Assembly (NCBI GenBank): GCA_937902105.1
Contig: CALGTP010000693.1
Coordinates: 1 to 47,802 of the forward strand
DNA from: an uncultured Actinomycetes bacterium
GTDB taxonomy: Bacteria; Actinomycetota; Acidimicrobiia; Acidimicrobiales; Ilumatobacteraceae
Reading direction: 5' to 3'
Length of the DNA: 47,802 bases
Shown here: piece after piece, positions 1-8,372 of the stretch
Layout: every line of letters starts with the position of its first letter
Numbering within the stretch: position 1 is the first letter of the stretch
Translations under genes and position numbers: made by a program
The notes under the pieces: generated by a model
Told to the model about the DNA's origin: nothing
Database searches by the model: none
Seen by the model: only the letters and a program-made list of their open reading frames with translations

Positions 1-1083
1 CGAAAGCAAAGATTTCAGGTCGCTACCTACTAAATCCCGCCTCCAACCAGTGAGCAAACGGGCGGCTTGATCTTGCCGAATAAAGGCCAAGATGTCGTTC
101 CGGGTGGCTAGCAGGGCGTTATCTATTTTTTGCACTCTGGCTACCTCACTCAACCAGGCTGAGATCAGCGTGATCGCAGGTCGGAGATGCCGATCAACAT
201 CGTCAGAGTCAGAAACAGGTATCTCCAGGGGATGCTCCTGACCAAAGCGGACAGCAGCCAAGATCTCGGTTCCGACGGCACCTCGTGTATGCCGTTCATC
301 AACACCTCGGGACTGAGCTAATTCGCTGATTGAGGCCGGCTCACGTTGCGCTATTCCTTGCAATGCTAAATCAGGCAAAACCTGACGCGGAGGAATGTCA
401 CTCACCATCGCCCGGCGTTCTCGCCACTCAGCCAAGGACGCTAAGACGCCCCGGGTTCGCGGCTTCAATGCCCGTACATCTTTCTGTTTCTGCCAAGCGT
501 CTGCTGGATCTCCAGGTCCAACTTTTCGATTGCGTAATTCCTCGCAAGCATCGAGCGCCCATTGCGTGCGTCCGAGTTCATTTAACTTGGCGGTTAATAA
601 ATCGTGGAGTTCAAAAAGGTGTTCAACATCAGAGGCTGCATAGGACTTTTGCCCATCCGTTAATGGACGCCGTAACCAGTCTGTCAATCGGTCACCTTTA
701 GGGAGAGCAATCTTCAGTTCGGCATTAACCAGAGAGGCTAAGGACGGAGTCGAGTAACCAAGGAATCCGGCGGCTACTTGAGTGTCGAAGATTTGATGCG
801 GGATCACACCGATGGCATGAGACAAAACATCAAGGTCTTGCTGTGCAGCATGCAGCACGATGAGATGATCTGGCCCAAAAATTTGACTCAGCATACGCGC
901 ATCACAAGATAATGGGTCAACGATCGCCAGACCGTCGCTCCATGCCAGTTGCACTAATGCCAATCGCGGAAAATAGGTCTTCTCACGGTGAAATTCGGTG
1001 TCCAAGGCAACTCTTGTCTCCGTCATCAAACCATCGAGCAATGTTTTTAGGTCACGATCATTATCAATCCATGAAAAAGTCAC
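1..1083 (-). CDS. rnd: Ribonuclease D (3'-5' exoribonuclease), C-terminus beyond window
   Basis: This is an RNase D-family DEDD exonuclease that trims RNA 3' ends. The first 361 codons are visible and the frame is still open at base 1. Exo motif I is ALDTEF (D28/E30). A motif-II-like HAAQQDLDVL follows, and motif III is YAASDV. An HRDC-like helical region occupies roughly residues 215-295. I chose the GTG at 1083 because it adds the family-typical strand before motif I (starting near residue 4, FSWIDND) and overlaps the rhodanese stop as GTGA. The ATG at 1026 would remove that strand. Translational coupling to the rhodanese gene is likely. Family assignment is firm; the RNA substrate is unknown. 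Confidence 0.9.
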   Translation of the reverse strand, partial: MTFSWIDNDRDLKTLLDGLMTETRVALDTEFHREKTYFPRLALVQLAWSDGLAIVDPLSCDARMLSQIFGPDHLIVLHAAQQDLDVLSHAIGVIPHQIFDTQVAAGFLGYSTPSLASLVNAELKIALPKGDRLTDWLRRPLTDGQKSYAASDVEHLFELHDLLTAKLNELGRTQWALDACEELRNRKVGPGDPADAWQKQKDVRALKPRTRGVLASLAEWRERRAMVSDIPPRQVLPDLALQGIAQREPASISELAQSRGVDERHTRGAVGTEILAAVRFGQEHPLEIPVSDSDDVDRHLRPAITLISAWLSEVARVQKIDNALLATRNDILAFIRQDQAARLLTGWRRDLVGSDLKSLLS

Positions 1084-1415
1084 GTTGGATTATCTCCTTC
1101 AACCACATCGCGACCACTGTCCAACCATGCAAGTGTGCCACCGGCAATATTTACAACATTCAATGATTGCCCAGCCAAATACTCGCAAGCCTGAGCACTG
1201 CGGCCGCCTACTTTGCAGATGAAGTAAGTAGGTGATCCATCAGCGCTGACACACTCTTCAACACGATTGGGTATCTCCTGCAAAGTTAGGTGTAGGGCTC
1301 CAGGCACATGACCAGATTGATACTCGTCTAATTGACGCACATCAATTAAGAGGATCCCACTCTCAAGCAAATTTGCTAACTCGTCAACTGAAATCTCGGA
1401 AGGATATATGGGCAT
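1080..1415 (-). CDS. Rhodanese-like domain protein (sulfurtransferase)
   Basis: Single-domain rhodanese of 111 aa. The DVR strand-loop lies near residue 25 and the active-site loop CKVGGRS at 67-73, so the persulfide-forming Cys67 is present. Such proteins carry sulfane sulfur for cofactor or tRNA sulfur transfer. The small loop is typical of GlpE/PspE-type rhodaneses rather than Cdc25 phosphatases. The gene lies 18 bp after mobA and overlaps the RNase D start by 4 bp, so it is probably co-transcribed with both. A -10-like TAGTTT sits 6 nt before its ATG and could give a separate leaderless transcript. The physiological acceptor is unknown; a link to molybdopterin sulfuration is only suggested by the mobA neighbour. 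Confidence 0.88.
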   Translation of the reverse strand: MPIYPSEISVDELANLLESGILLIDVRQLDEYQSGHVPGALHLTLQEIPNRVEECVSADGSPTYFICKVGGRSAQACEYLAGQSLNVVNIAGGTLAWLDSGRDVVEGDNPT

Positions 1416-1421
1416 TATTAC

Positions 1422-1427
1422 AAACTA
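1422..1427 (-). promoter_or_regulatory. Predicted -10 (TAGTTT), leaderless start of rhodanese gene
   Basis: TAGTTT on the minus strand is followed by exactly 6 nt and then the ATG at 1415. There is no Shine-Dalgarno sequence. It fits the TANNNT-N6-start pattern repeated through this window. Confidence 0.4.
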
Positions 1428-1433
1428 GCGGAG

Positions 1434-2012
1434 TCAAGACTTGAGTCTGCTGAAGTCCTCAGGTGAATTAAAATTGGCAAGGTGGCTAAAGGGCACGAGA
1501 ACTCGCATGGTTCGAAGATCCTTAACAACATCACTCACCTTGCGCTCTCCCGCAGTCAGGGAGCGATTCACAATGTCCGAGGTGCTTGACACTCGCCATG
1601 CTGAACAGAGGGGTTGGTTGACCTCAATGTGTGTGTCATCTGTTGAGTATGCGTACACCAGATCAGCCTCGCTCTGGCTAATGGCAAGATACAAAGCGTC
1701 AAAATCATCTTTTGTGACCATGAAGAGGTCGACCGCCAGAATCAATGCGATTCCATCTTGGGCATGGGTGAGGGCTGTGGCAATCCCGTCGAGTGGACCT
1801 TGTCCCCCACCTTGATCCTCGAGGTGGGACCAGGGTTGGGATGCGAAAAGCTCCTTATTCCGGCCGACTATGAAAACACCCTCTGGGCACAACTCTTGCA
1901 AAAGCTGACACTGATGCTCGACCGCCGACTGAGAAAAGACCGGCAGGAAGGCTTTGTCAACACCCATGCGGCGGCTATTGCCACCGGCCAAGACATAACC
2001 TCGGCGCTGCAT
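1434..2012 (-). CDS. mobA: Molybdenum cofactor guanylyltransferase (MobA-like)
   Basis: Nucleotidyltransferase that links GMP (or a related nucleotide) to molybdopterin. The N-terminal signature LAGGNSRRMGVDKA (residues 8-21) is the MobA phosphate-binding loop. A second conserved stretch GPLDGIATAL lies about 70 residues further on. Length is 192 aa, normal for MobA. I prefer the ATG at 2012; a TTG lies one codon upstream. The gene begins 8 bp after DUF3151 ends and is followed by the rhodanese. The LAGG and GPL.GI forms point to guanylyl rather than cytidylyl transfer, although the window's own molybdoenzymes belong to a family that often uses the cytosine form. Cytosolic. Confidence 0.87.
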   Translation of the reverse strand: MQRRGYVLAGGNSRRMGVDKAFLPVFSQSAVEHQCQLLQELCPEGVFIVGRNKELFASQPWSHLEDQGGGQGPLDGIATALTHAQDGIALILAVDLFMVTKDDFDALYLAISQSEADLVYAYSTDDTHIEVNQPLCSAWRVSSTSDIVNRSLTAGERKVSDVVKDLRTMRVLVPFSHLANFNSPEDFSRLKS

Positions 2013-2020
2013 CAACTATG

Positions 2021-2473
2021 TCAATCTCGCGTGATTGCTGCGGGGACGCCTGATGGGTCAAGTTGCAACAAGAAAATAATGCACCTCTCGGCTTCGTCAG
2101 TTTCTCCAATCAAAGCAGCCATTTGCTGTAGACCATGAAGGCAGCGAAGAAAGCCCTGATTCGAGGGCTGATCCCAACGAACATAGCCAGAACCCCGCCA
2201 TCCATTTTGCCTCAAAGTATCCAAGCCACGGTGATAACCAATGCGATAATACGCATATCGCTCCAAAATATCTCTTCCGCTATCACCTAAATGCGCCCAA
2301 GCAAAGAGCGATCGTGGGTAACGCATGGCAACCTCACCAAACATTGCCAGGTGCTGATGTGCAGGTGCAGCGAGGGCCGTTGCAAGCGATTCCCTAATTG
2401 ACGCATCCTCCAGAGGTAAAACGGTAGTAGGTGGCCCCTGCGGAGTGAGATTAATTGGATTGCTATTGCTCAT
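2021..2473 (-). CDS. DUF3151 family protein
   Basis: 150-aa protein of a family known from actinobacteria, with no assigned function. Recognisable elements are LFAWAHLGD, a RIGYHRGLDTLRQNGWRGSG block and the NQGFLRCLHGL segment, followed by a GETDEAERC motif. No membrane segment is seen. A longer reading frame exists upstream, but the family starts with the low-complexity MSNSN tail. A TACTGT hexamer exactly 6 nt before this ATG supports the choice. It leads the DUF3151-mobA-rhodanese-rnd run. Recognition rests on the conserved block; the role is unknown. Confidence 0.88.
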   Translation of the reverse strand: MSNSNPINLTPQGPPTTVLPLEDASIRESLATALAAPAHQHLAMFGEVAMRYPRSLFAWAHLGDSGRDILERYAYYRIGYHRGLDTLRQNGWRGSGYVRWDQPSNQGFLRCLHGLQQMAALIGETDEAERCIIFLLQLDPSGVPAAITRD

Positions 2474-2479
2474 AGAGAC

Positions 2480-2485
2480 ACAGTA
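2480..2485 (-). promoter_or_regulatory. Predicted -10 (TACTGT), leaderless start of DUF3151 gene
   Basis: Minus-strand TACTGT, 6 nt, then ATG at 2473. It lies in a 55-bp divergent gap that also holds the promoter of the plus-strand gene at 2529. Confidence 0.45.
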
Positions 2486-2516
2486 TCTATCGCAGTAGCA
2501 AAGACACACTCTTCGG

Positions 2517-2522
2517 TAAGGT
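2517..2522 (+). promoter_or_regulatory. Predicted -10 (TAAGGT), leaderless start of small membrane protein
   Basis: TAAGGT, 6 nt, then ATG at 2529, with no Shine-Dalgarno sequence. The same hexamer at the same spacing precedes the gene at 32173. Confidence 0.45.
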
Positions 2523-2528
2523 AAAGAT

Positions 2529-2825
2529 ATGGCTTCATCAATACACACCTTGTTGCTGGCAATCGACGTCAGCAAGTTACAAAACTTTATGACGGTAGGT
2601 GCCGTTGCTCCCATCGTCATCGGCCTAGTGATCTTTCGATTCGCTGCCAACGCAATGATCAAAGCCTTCGTCATTATTGTGGCGTTGGCCCTTGGAGGCT
2701 TGGTCTACTCGCAGCGAAGTCAAATATCTGACTGCGTTGATCAAGCCAAATTGACGCAATCCCTTAAGGGAGATCAGGCTCAATGCACAATCTTGGGATA
2801 CGACTTCCAACTTGATATTCCTTAG
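2529..2825 (+). CDS. Small membrane protein, unknown function
   Basis: 98-aa protein that I do not recognise. Hydrophobic stretches around residues 22-37 and 43-60 predict one or two membrane helices. The charged tail (61-98) carries two cysteines (C69 and C86) and ends in LDIP. With the start of the protein in the cytoplasm and two helices, the tail would also be cytoplasmic; with one helix it would be outside. It reads divergently from DUF3151 and precedes a histidine phosphatase by 78 bp. Coding status is supported by a clean frame with a leaderless-type promoter and no competing frame of quality. Confidence 0.65.
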   Translation: MASSIHTLLLAIDVSKLQNFMTVGAVAPIVIGLVIFRFAANAMIKAFVIIVALALGGLVYSQRSQISDCVDQAKLTQSLKGDQAQCTILGYDFQLDIP

Positions 2826-2891
2826 GCAGGTCGATTTAGACACCTGAATCTACAAGAAGATCTCAAGTTCGGAAATTTGTTTCAAAGCCTC

Positions 2892-2897
2892 TAGCCT
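2892..2897 (+). promoter_or_regulatory. Predicted -10 (TAGCCT), leaderless start of histidine phosphatase
   Basis: TAGCCT, 6 nt, then ATG at 2904. The same hexamer recurs 7 nt before the GTG at 44352. Confidence 0.4.
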
Positions 2898-2903
2898 GAG
2901 CGC

Positions 2904-3533
2904 ATGGAAGTAGCCCTGATTCGCCACGCAATCCCTATTCGTAAAGAATTGGTGAGCGGTGTAGCGGACCCCGAATTATCCGTGGACGGTCGTGCCCAGG
3001 CGCAACTCTTAGCCGACTATCTCTCCAAAGAATCTTTTGATGCTTTGTACGTCAGCCCGATGACGCGTGCCCAACAAACCGCCGAAGCTGTCTCAATCGC
3101 CTTAAGTTTGTCAATGATCACCATTGACGGAGTCGCCGAATATGACCGCAATAGCAACGAATATGTCCCGGTTGAAGAACTCAAAGCGACTAATGACCCA
3201 CGCTGGCAACAGATGGTCAATGGCGAATGGACGGGTTTTGAAGAAACGGAAGAAGAATTTTCCCGTGGTGTCGTAGGCACGATTGAATCACTCATTGAGC
3301 GCCATGAATCGCAGAGAATCGCCATTGTCTGTCATGGCGGAGTGATCAATGCCTATGTCTCTCATTGTCTAGGTTTGCCGAACAACAGAGGGTTCTTTTA
3401 TCCGAATTACACTTCCATCCACCGCATCGCCGCTGCACGCAGTGGTGAACGGAGCATTGTCACTCTCAACGAAACATCTCATTTGCGTTTGAGTGGACTG
3501 CCGATGGGTCTGTTTCAGAAATCCATCAACTAG
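2904..3533 (+). CDS. Histidine phosphatase family protein
   Basis: Phosphoglycerate-mutase-like phosphatase of 209 aa. The catalytic RH pair is at residues 7-8, in the form LIRHA rather than the common RHG. The second catalytic His is in IVCHGG near residue 145. The SPMTRAQQTAEA segment is the usual branch-site helix. Such enzymes hydrolyse small phosphoesters or phosphosugars; the substrate cannot be read from sequence. It lies upstream of the M18 aminopeptidase (19-bp gap) and may be co-transcribed. A second, unrelated family member sits at 23203-23889. Confidence 0.85.
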   Translation: MEVALIRHAIPIRKELVSGVADPELSVDGRAQAQLLADYLSKESFDALYVSPMTRAQQTAEAVSIALSLSMITIDGVAEYDRNSNEYVPVEELKATNDPRWQQMVNGEWTGFEETEEEFSRGVVGTIESLIERHESQRIAIVCHGGVINAYVSHCLGLPNNRGFFYPNYTSIHRIAAARSGERSIVTLNETSHLRLSGLPMGLFQKSIN

Positions 3534-3552
3534 TGGATCTGATGGCCTAGTT

Positions 3553-4851
3553 ATGAACTCTTCCAGACCCCGCCAAGATCCAGTGTTCTCCCCTCATGCT
3601 GATGTGAGTGGTCTTTTGCGCCACCTTGATGCTTGCGTTTCACCCGCTCACGCTGTTGATTACTGTGCCACGCAACTTCGCCTTGCAGGTTTCCAAGAGA
3701 TCTCCTTCTCCAAACTCGGAAGTCATCTCCCTGATTGTGGCTTCATTGCCGATTCCGGGCTTCTCCTCGCCTGGGATAATGCCTCCGAGAATTTCTCACA
3801 TTTCAGGATTGTTGGGGCCCACACCGACTCTCCATGTTTAAAAATTAAACCTCTTCCAGACGCTGGCAACTTTGGTTGGCGACAACTTGGCGTAGAAATC
3901 TACGGAGGGATACTCAGTAATTCTTGGCTTGACCGAGATTTAGGTTTGGCTGGTCGAGTTGTTTTGTCGGACCATTCTGTGGCTCTCGTACGAGTCCACG
4001 AAGCGGTGGCTCGCATTGCACAGTTGGCCATTCATCTTGATCGTGAGGTCAATGAGAGAGGACTCATTCTTGATAAACAGATTCACCTGATGCCGATCTG
4101 GGGTTTGGGAGATCCAACTGAGGGCTATTTCAAAGAGTGGTTGAGCAGCAAAATTGGGATCAGCTCGTCTCACATCGTGAGCTGGGATCTTGGCTTATAT
4201 GACCTCACGCCTGCGTCTGTTTTGGGTTCGGACTCTTCACTCATCGCAAGTGGACGCCTGGATAACCAAGTGTCTTGTTGGGCCGCAATTGAAGGCATGA
4301 TTGCCGCAAAAACACGAGGTGATACCTCAACTAACTGTTCCGTCGTGGCCCTTTTTGATCACGAAGAAGTAGGTTCGCAGAGTACGCATGGGGCTGCGGG
4401 TCCACGCTTGCAATGGCTCCTTGAGTCCATCAACGCAGGAAATGAAAAATCATTTCATGAAGTTCTGTCTGCTTCACACTGTATCTCAGCCGATAACGCA
4501 CACGCAGTGCACCCCAATTATCCAGACCGCCACGACCCACAACATCGTCCACTTCCAAATCAAGGCCCAGTACTCAAGAGCAACGCCAATCAACGCTATG
4601 CCACATCGCCCGAGTCAGCGGCTGTCTTTATTGAATCCTGCACCGCCGCCGACGTACCATACCAATACTTCGTCTCCAAGAACACAATGCCTTGCGGATC
4701 AACCATTGGTCCGATCACGTCAACTCAATTAGGAATTCCTACGGTTGATGTGGGTGTAGCACAGTTGTCGATGCACTCAGCGCGCGAACTGTGTGGGGCG
4801 CTAGATCCCCTATTGTTCACTCGAACGCTGGCACATTATTTCATTGCTTAA
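3553..4851 (+). CDS. M18 family aminopeptidase
   Basis: Zinc aminopeptidase of the aspartyl aminopeptidase (M18) family, 432 aa, full length. Metal and catalytic motifs are VGAHTDSPCLKIKP near residue 90, SGRLDNQ near 236, FDHEEVGS near 270, the SADNAHAVHPNY block near 315 and the C-terminal TVDVGVAQLSMHSARE. It probably removes N-terminal acidic or neutral residues from cytosolic peptides. The ATG at 3553 is chosen because the upstream 20 codons of the longer frame lie inside the phosphatase gene and are not family-like. No clear ribosome-binding site is seen. Its last 4 bases overlap the convergent plsC stop. Confidence 0.92.
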   Translation: MNSSRPRQDPVFSPHADVSGLLRHLDACVSPAHAVDYCATQLRLAGFQEISFSKLGSHLPDCGFIADSGLLLAWDNASENFSHFRIVGAHTDSPCLKIKPLPDAGNFGWRQLGVEIYGGILSNSWLDRDLGLAGRVVLSDHSVALVRVHEAVARIAQLAIHLDREVNERGLILDKQIHLMPIWGLGDPTEGYFKEWLSSKIGISSSHIVSWDLGLYDLTPASVLGSDSSLIASGRLDNQVSCWAAIEGMIAAKTRGDTSTNCSVVALFDHEEVGSQSTHGAAGPRLQWLLESINAGNEKSFHEVLSASHCISADNAHAVHPNYPDRHDPQHRPLPNQGPVLKSNANQRYATSPESAAVFIESCTAADVPYQYFVSKNTMPCGSTIGPITSTQLGIPTVDVGVAQLSMHSARELCGALDPLLFTRTLAHYFIA

Positions 4852-5525
4852 TGAGAGGCCATACTTTGAGCGGAATCAAATAAACTTTGTAGTTCACGAT
4901 GAAGTTGAGCCGACACTTCCTTAACTGCTGATCGTGGCATCCGACCGTCCACAGCATCTGGCACTTGAATAGGGGCACCTATAATCACCACCAACTTTCT
5001 TGGATAAATGAATTTCGCCCCCTTCCCCATCACTCGCTCACTTCCTCCAATCCCCACTGGGATGATTGGGACTCCCGCCTTGCAGGCCACATAAGCAGCA
5101 CCGTCCATCAGCGGTTGCACTGTGGGTCCGGACTTTCGCTCACCTTCAGGGAAAAGCACAAGAGGTTCACCAGATTGCAGAGCCTTGATAGAACGTAAAA
5201 TCGCTTCTCGATCCGCTGATCCTCTCGTCACGGGAAAGGCTCCTAACGAAGTAACAATCCAGCGCAAGGGTTGGGTCCTCCACAGAGAATCTTTTCCCAT
5301 GAAGCGCATTCTGCGGCGGGTGCAGGATGAAGCGATAGGGGTATCCAGAAAACTGCGATGCACTGGAGCCAAAACAAACGCACCATGCTGGGGAATGTTT
5401 TCGCGCCCCGTGAGGGACATTCGGCAATAGGTGCGACAAAAGATCGTGACCGTCGTACGCACACCAGCGTAAAAAACTCTGACGCCTATTGCGTCTGCAG
5501 CGAGATGTGAATCAACTTCACTCAC
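4848..5525 (-). CDS. plsC: Lysophospholipid acyltransferase (PlsC/1-acylglycerol-3-phosphate type)
   Basis: 225-aa acyltransferase that adds an acyl chain to lysophosphatidate or a related lysolipid at the membrane. The HX4D catalytic box is HRSFLD (H56-D61) and the substrate-binding FPEGER motif lies near 125-130. These are the two diagnostic PlsC motifs. It is the last gene of guaB1-cmk-plsC and overlaps the cmk stop by 4 bp. Coupling of cmk and plsC is logical because CMP/CTP turnover feeds CDP-diacylglycerol formation. Acyl preference is unknown. Confidence 0.9.
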   Translation of the reverse strand: MSEVDSHLAADAIGVRVFYAGVRTTVTIFCRTYCRMSLTGRENIPQHGAFVLAPVHRSFLDTPIASSCTRRRMRFMGKDSLWRTQPLRWIVTSLGAFPVTRGSADREAILRSIKALQSGEPLVLFPEGERKSGPTVQPLMDGAAYVACKAGVPIIPVGIGGSERVMGKGAKFIYPRKLVVIIGAPIQVPDAVDGRMPRSAVKEVSAQLHRELQSLFDSAQSMASH

Positions 5526-6175
5526 GACAACCTCCCCTCAACAAGCCTGACGATTTGCTCCACAATATCAACCACCAGACGACCACTCGTGTCGATCAGT
5601 ACCGATTCCTCAGCCTCCCGGAGAGGACTATCAGCGCGGGTCGAGTCCAAGAGATCCCTTTCGCTAATCAGTCTTTCAACTTCATCGATATCTCCACCGA
5701 TCTCAGCAACTCGACGTCCAGCGCGAACTCGCGGCGTGGCCGTGAGGTAGACCTTCAACGTCGCATCGGGGAACACGACTGAACCGATATCGCGACCCTC
5801 CACCACACCTCCCCCGCGCACGGATGTCCAGGCGCGTTGTCTGGTGCGCAAGTTGGCCCGCACAAGCGGATTGGTGGCGATCACGCTGGCCGCCTTTGTC
5901 ACAGCCGGAGTCCTGATATCAACGGTGACGTCAACCCCGTCAGCGATCACTTGATTTTCCAGGACTTCCAAGGAAAGGCTTTCACACAAGGCTCCAACTT
6001 GTTCAATGTGACTCGGATCAATTCCTAGACGAAGCACCGTGCTGGTGACCGCACGAAACATCGCACCGGTGTCCAAGTACTGCAACTTCATCTCATGAGC
6101 CAATGCCTTGGCTATGGTTGATTTACCTGCTCCAGCGGGACCGTCAATTGCGATAATCACCTGCGCGTCAGACAC
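5522..6175 (-). CDS. cmk: Cytidylate kinase
   Basis: Phosphorylates CMP and dCMP with ATP. The P-loop GPAGAGKST lies at residues 12-20. The lid and substrate region RQRAWTSVRGGGVVEGRDIG near 120 and the VFPDATLKVYLTA segment are typical of Cmk. At 217 aa it matches the short bacterial form. It starts 3 bp after guaB1 and overlaps plsC by 4 bp, so all three are probably translated from one message. Cytosolic nucleotide salvage. Confidence 0.95.
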   Translation of the reverse strand: MSDAQVIIAIDGPAGAGKSTIAKALAHEMKLQYLDTGAMFRAVTSTVLRLGIDPSHIEQVGALCESLSLEVLENQVIADGVDVTVDIRTPAVTKAASVIATNPLVRANLRTRQRAWTSVRGGGVVEGRDIGSVVFPDATLKVYLTATPRVRAGRRVAEIGGDIDEVERLISERDLLDSTRADSPLREAEESVLIDTSGRLVVDIVEQIVRLVEGRLS

Positions 6176-6178
6176 GGA

Positions 6179-7618
6179 TTACCAACTAGTCCCCACAGGA
6201 CGACCTTCGTCATAGCCAGTTGAACTTTGGATCCCAACGGTTGCCCGTTGATGGAACTCTTCATTGGTGTTCGCGCCTGCGTAGGTGAAAGAACTGCGAA
6301 CACCAGCCACGATTTGATCGATGATGTCTTCAACTCCTGGACGCTCTGGATCTAAATACATTCGCGATGTAGAAATCCCTTCTTCAAAAAGTTCTTTACT
6401 GGCACGATCAAAGAGACCTTCTCGACGCGTTCTGTTACGTACTGCCCGATTGGAAGCCATGCCGAAATTTTCTTTGTACAGTCGCCCATCAGGATCGCGC
6501 AGAGTATCCGCTGCGGATTCGTAAGTCCCCGCGAGCCAAGAGCCGAACATCACATTGCCTGCACCTGCCGCCAGTGCCAGTGCCACATCACGCGGATAAC
6601 GAATTCCACCGTCGGCCCACACCGACGCGCCCAAACGTCGGGCTTCTTGAGAGCATTCAAGTACTGCCGAGAACTGTGGTCGTCCAACTCCCGTCATCAT
6701 GCGAGTAGTGCACATTGCTCCTGGGCCAACGCCCACCTTGACAATATTTGCACCTGCATTCACGAGATCCCGCGTCCCACTGGCTGTTACGACATTACCT
6801 GCGACAATGATTGCATTCGGTGCTGAAGCCCGTGCTGATTGCACAGCCTCAAGCATGCGTGTCTGATGACCGTGTGCTGTGTCAACGACGAGAACATCCA
6901 CTCCCATCTCGTGCAACACTTTTGCCTTGTGTGCGGGATCGCCATTGACCCCAATCGCTACGGAAGTGAGAAACTGACCATCGGAGTTCAAGGCTGCTCG
7001 GTAGAGCGTTGAGCGCAAAGCTCCTCGACGAGTAACACAGCCAATTAAGCGCCCTTCAGCATTAGTAACCGGTGCTGCAGTCAGACGTTGTCCCGACAAC
7101 AAATGAAAGATTTCTTCGAGATCTGTGCCCTCTTGAATACACAGCAAATCAGTGGACATCACATTATGCAGTTGCGTAAAACGATCGTAACCAGCGGCGT
7201 CAGCCTCGGTAAAGATTCCAAGTGGATGATCTAATTCATCGGTCACAATGACCACGCCATGAGCGCGTTTGTGAATCAAACTCAAAGCTTCACCAACAGT
7301 GTCGGTGCGCGAAAGAGTGATCGGTGTTTCATAAATGGGATGCCGACTCTTCACAAAGTTGACCACCGTATGTATGACATCAAGGGGGATGTCCTGTGGA
7401 AGCACGACTAAACCGCCGCGCCGTGAGACCGTTTCTGCCATTCTGCGACCAGCAACCGCGGTCATATTTGCAACAACCACGGGGATCGTCGTACCGATCC
7501 CATCCGAAGTCGAAAGATCCACGTCCAAGCGCGATCCAATATCAGACATACTGGGGACCATAAAGACATCGCTATAAGTGAGGTCATAGGAGGGCGACAA
7601 GTCATTTAGGAATTTCAT
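6179..7618 (-). CDS. guaB1: GuaB1-type IMP dehydrogenase-related protein (probable GMP reductase)
   Basis: 479-aa TIM-barrel enzyme of the IMPDH/GMP reductase superfamily with an inserted CBS pair (about residues 95-205). The catalytic loop [15 protein letters not shown] places the nucleophile at C303. The C-terminal part ([17 protein letters not shown]) differs from true IMPDH flap regions. In mycobacteria the GuaB1 branch is known to act as an NADPH-dependent GMP reductase controlled through its CBS domains. By homology I infer GMP to IMP conversion here. It leads the guaB1-cmk-plsC operon with a good GGAGG ribosome-binding site 10 nt before the ATG. Confidence 0.9.
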   Translation of the reverse strand: MKFLNDLSPSYDLTYSDVFMVPSMSDIGSRLDVDLSTSDGIGTTIPVVVANMTAVAGRRMAETVSRRGGLVVLPQDIPLDVIHTVVNFVKSRHPIYETPITLSRTDTVGEALSLIHKRAHGVVIVTDELDHPLGIFTEADAAGYDRFTQLHNVMSTDLLCIQEGTDLEEIFHLLSGQRLTAAPVTNAEGRLIGCVTRRGALRSTLYRAALNSDGQFLTSVAIGVNGDPAHKAKVLHEMGVDVLVVDTAHGHQTRMLEAVQSARASAPNAIIVAGNVVTASGTRDLVNAGANIVKVGVGPGAMCTTRMMTGVGRPQFSAVLECSQEARRLGASVWADGGIRYPRDVALALAAGAGNVMFGSWLAGTYESAADTLRDPDGRLYKENFGMASNRAVRNRTRREGLFDRASKELFEEGISTSRMYLDPERPGVEDIIDQIVAGVRSSFTYAGANTNEEFHQRATVGIQSSTGYDEGRPVGTSW

Positions 7619-7628
7619 GTGTCGTTAT

Positions 7629-7633
7629 CCTCC
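7629..7633 (-). promoter_or_regulatory. Ribosome-binding site of guaB1 (GGAGG)
   Basis: Minus-strand GGAGG, 10 nt before the ATG at 7618. guaB1 is one of the few unit-leading genes here with a clear Shine-Dalgarno sequence. A TAGCCT hexamer further upstream could be its -10. Confidence 0.6.
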
Positions 7634-7672
7634 GTTGGTACACATACACGAGTGCGCAATCAGGCTAGGGGC

Positions 7673-7678
7673 TAACTT
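7673..7678 (+). promoter_or_regulatory. Predicted -10 (TAACTT), leaderless start of alpha/beta hydrolase
   Basis: TAACTT, 7 nt, then ATG at 7686, with no Shine-Dalgarno sequence. It shares the 67-bp divergent gap with guaB1. Confidence 0.4.
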
Positions 7679-7685
7679 GGACTAG

Positions 7686-8372
7686 ATGAAGCATCCAATC
7701 GTTCTTGTTCATGGCTGGGGTGGTTCATTCTCGACTACCTGGAAATCAAGTGGCTTCGCCGATCTCCTTGAAGATGCCGGCAGAACCGTCATCGGTGTTG
7801 ACCTATTGGGACACGGCGAGGCGCCAAAGCCTCATTCCCCCGAGGATTACGGAGACCTCACTGAACGGGTTTTACAAGTCATGCCCCCTGAGCCAGTGGA
7901 CCTCATTGGCTTCTCCCTCGGCGCTATCACCCTTTTGCGCTTAGCCATCGAAAACCCTGATCGGGTGAAAAGTTTGGTCCTAGCGGGAATCGGAAAAAAT
8001 GTTATTGAGGCTGATAGTCAAGATTCGCACCGCTTGATCGTTGACGCCCTCGAGGGTCATTCCACTGAAGAAAATAACCTTGCGCGCCTTTTTGTGCAAT
8101 ACGCAGAACAACCAGGCAATGACAAGATCGCTCTCACAGCGATAATGAAACGCCAGCGTGACCCTTACACGGCGGAAGAACTCGCAAAGATAACTTGTCC
8201 AGTTTTAGTGGTTATCGGTGACAAAGATTTCGCAGGCCCAGGTGACGGTTTGGTCGCCATGTTGCCCAACGCGCGTTTAGTCTCCTTACGAAATGTGGAT
8301 CACTTTGCCACCACCGAAAATTTCGGATTCTTTGATGTGGCATTTGATTTCTTAGGTGTGGATCTGCCTTGA
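7686..8372 (+). CDS. Alpha/beta-fold hydrolase
   Basis: 228-aa serine hydrolase. The oxyanion-hole HGWGG lies at residues 9-13. The nucleophile elbow GFSLG is near 78, the acid region GDKDFAGPG near 178 and the catalytic His in NVDHFATTEN near 204, so the full triad is present. Substrate unknown: an esterase, thioesterase or C-C hydrolase would all fit. The following tsaC gene starts inside its stop codon (TTGA), which suggests translational coupling. Confidence 0.87.
   Translation: MKHPIVLVHGWGGSFSTTWKSSGFADLLEDAGRTVIGVDLLGHGEAPKPHSPEDYGDLTERVLQVMPPEPVDLIGFSLGAITLLRLAIENPDRVKSLVLAGIGKNVIEADSQDSHRLIVDALEGHSTEENNLARLFVQYAEQPGNDKIALTAIMKRQRDPYTAEELAKITCPVLVVIGDKDFAGPGDGLVAMLPNARLVSLRNVDHFATTENFGFFDVAFDFLGVDLP

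Noticed and set aside
2474-2674. Longer reading frame upstream of DUF3151 (201 extra bases)
   Set aside because: The extra 67 residues are cysteine-rich and unlike the family, they overlap the plus-strand small membrane protein, and the -10 hexamer sits just before the inner ATG.
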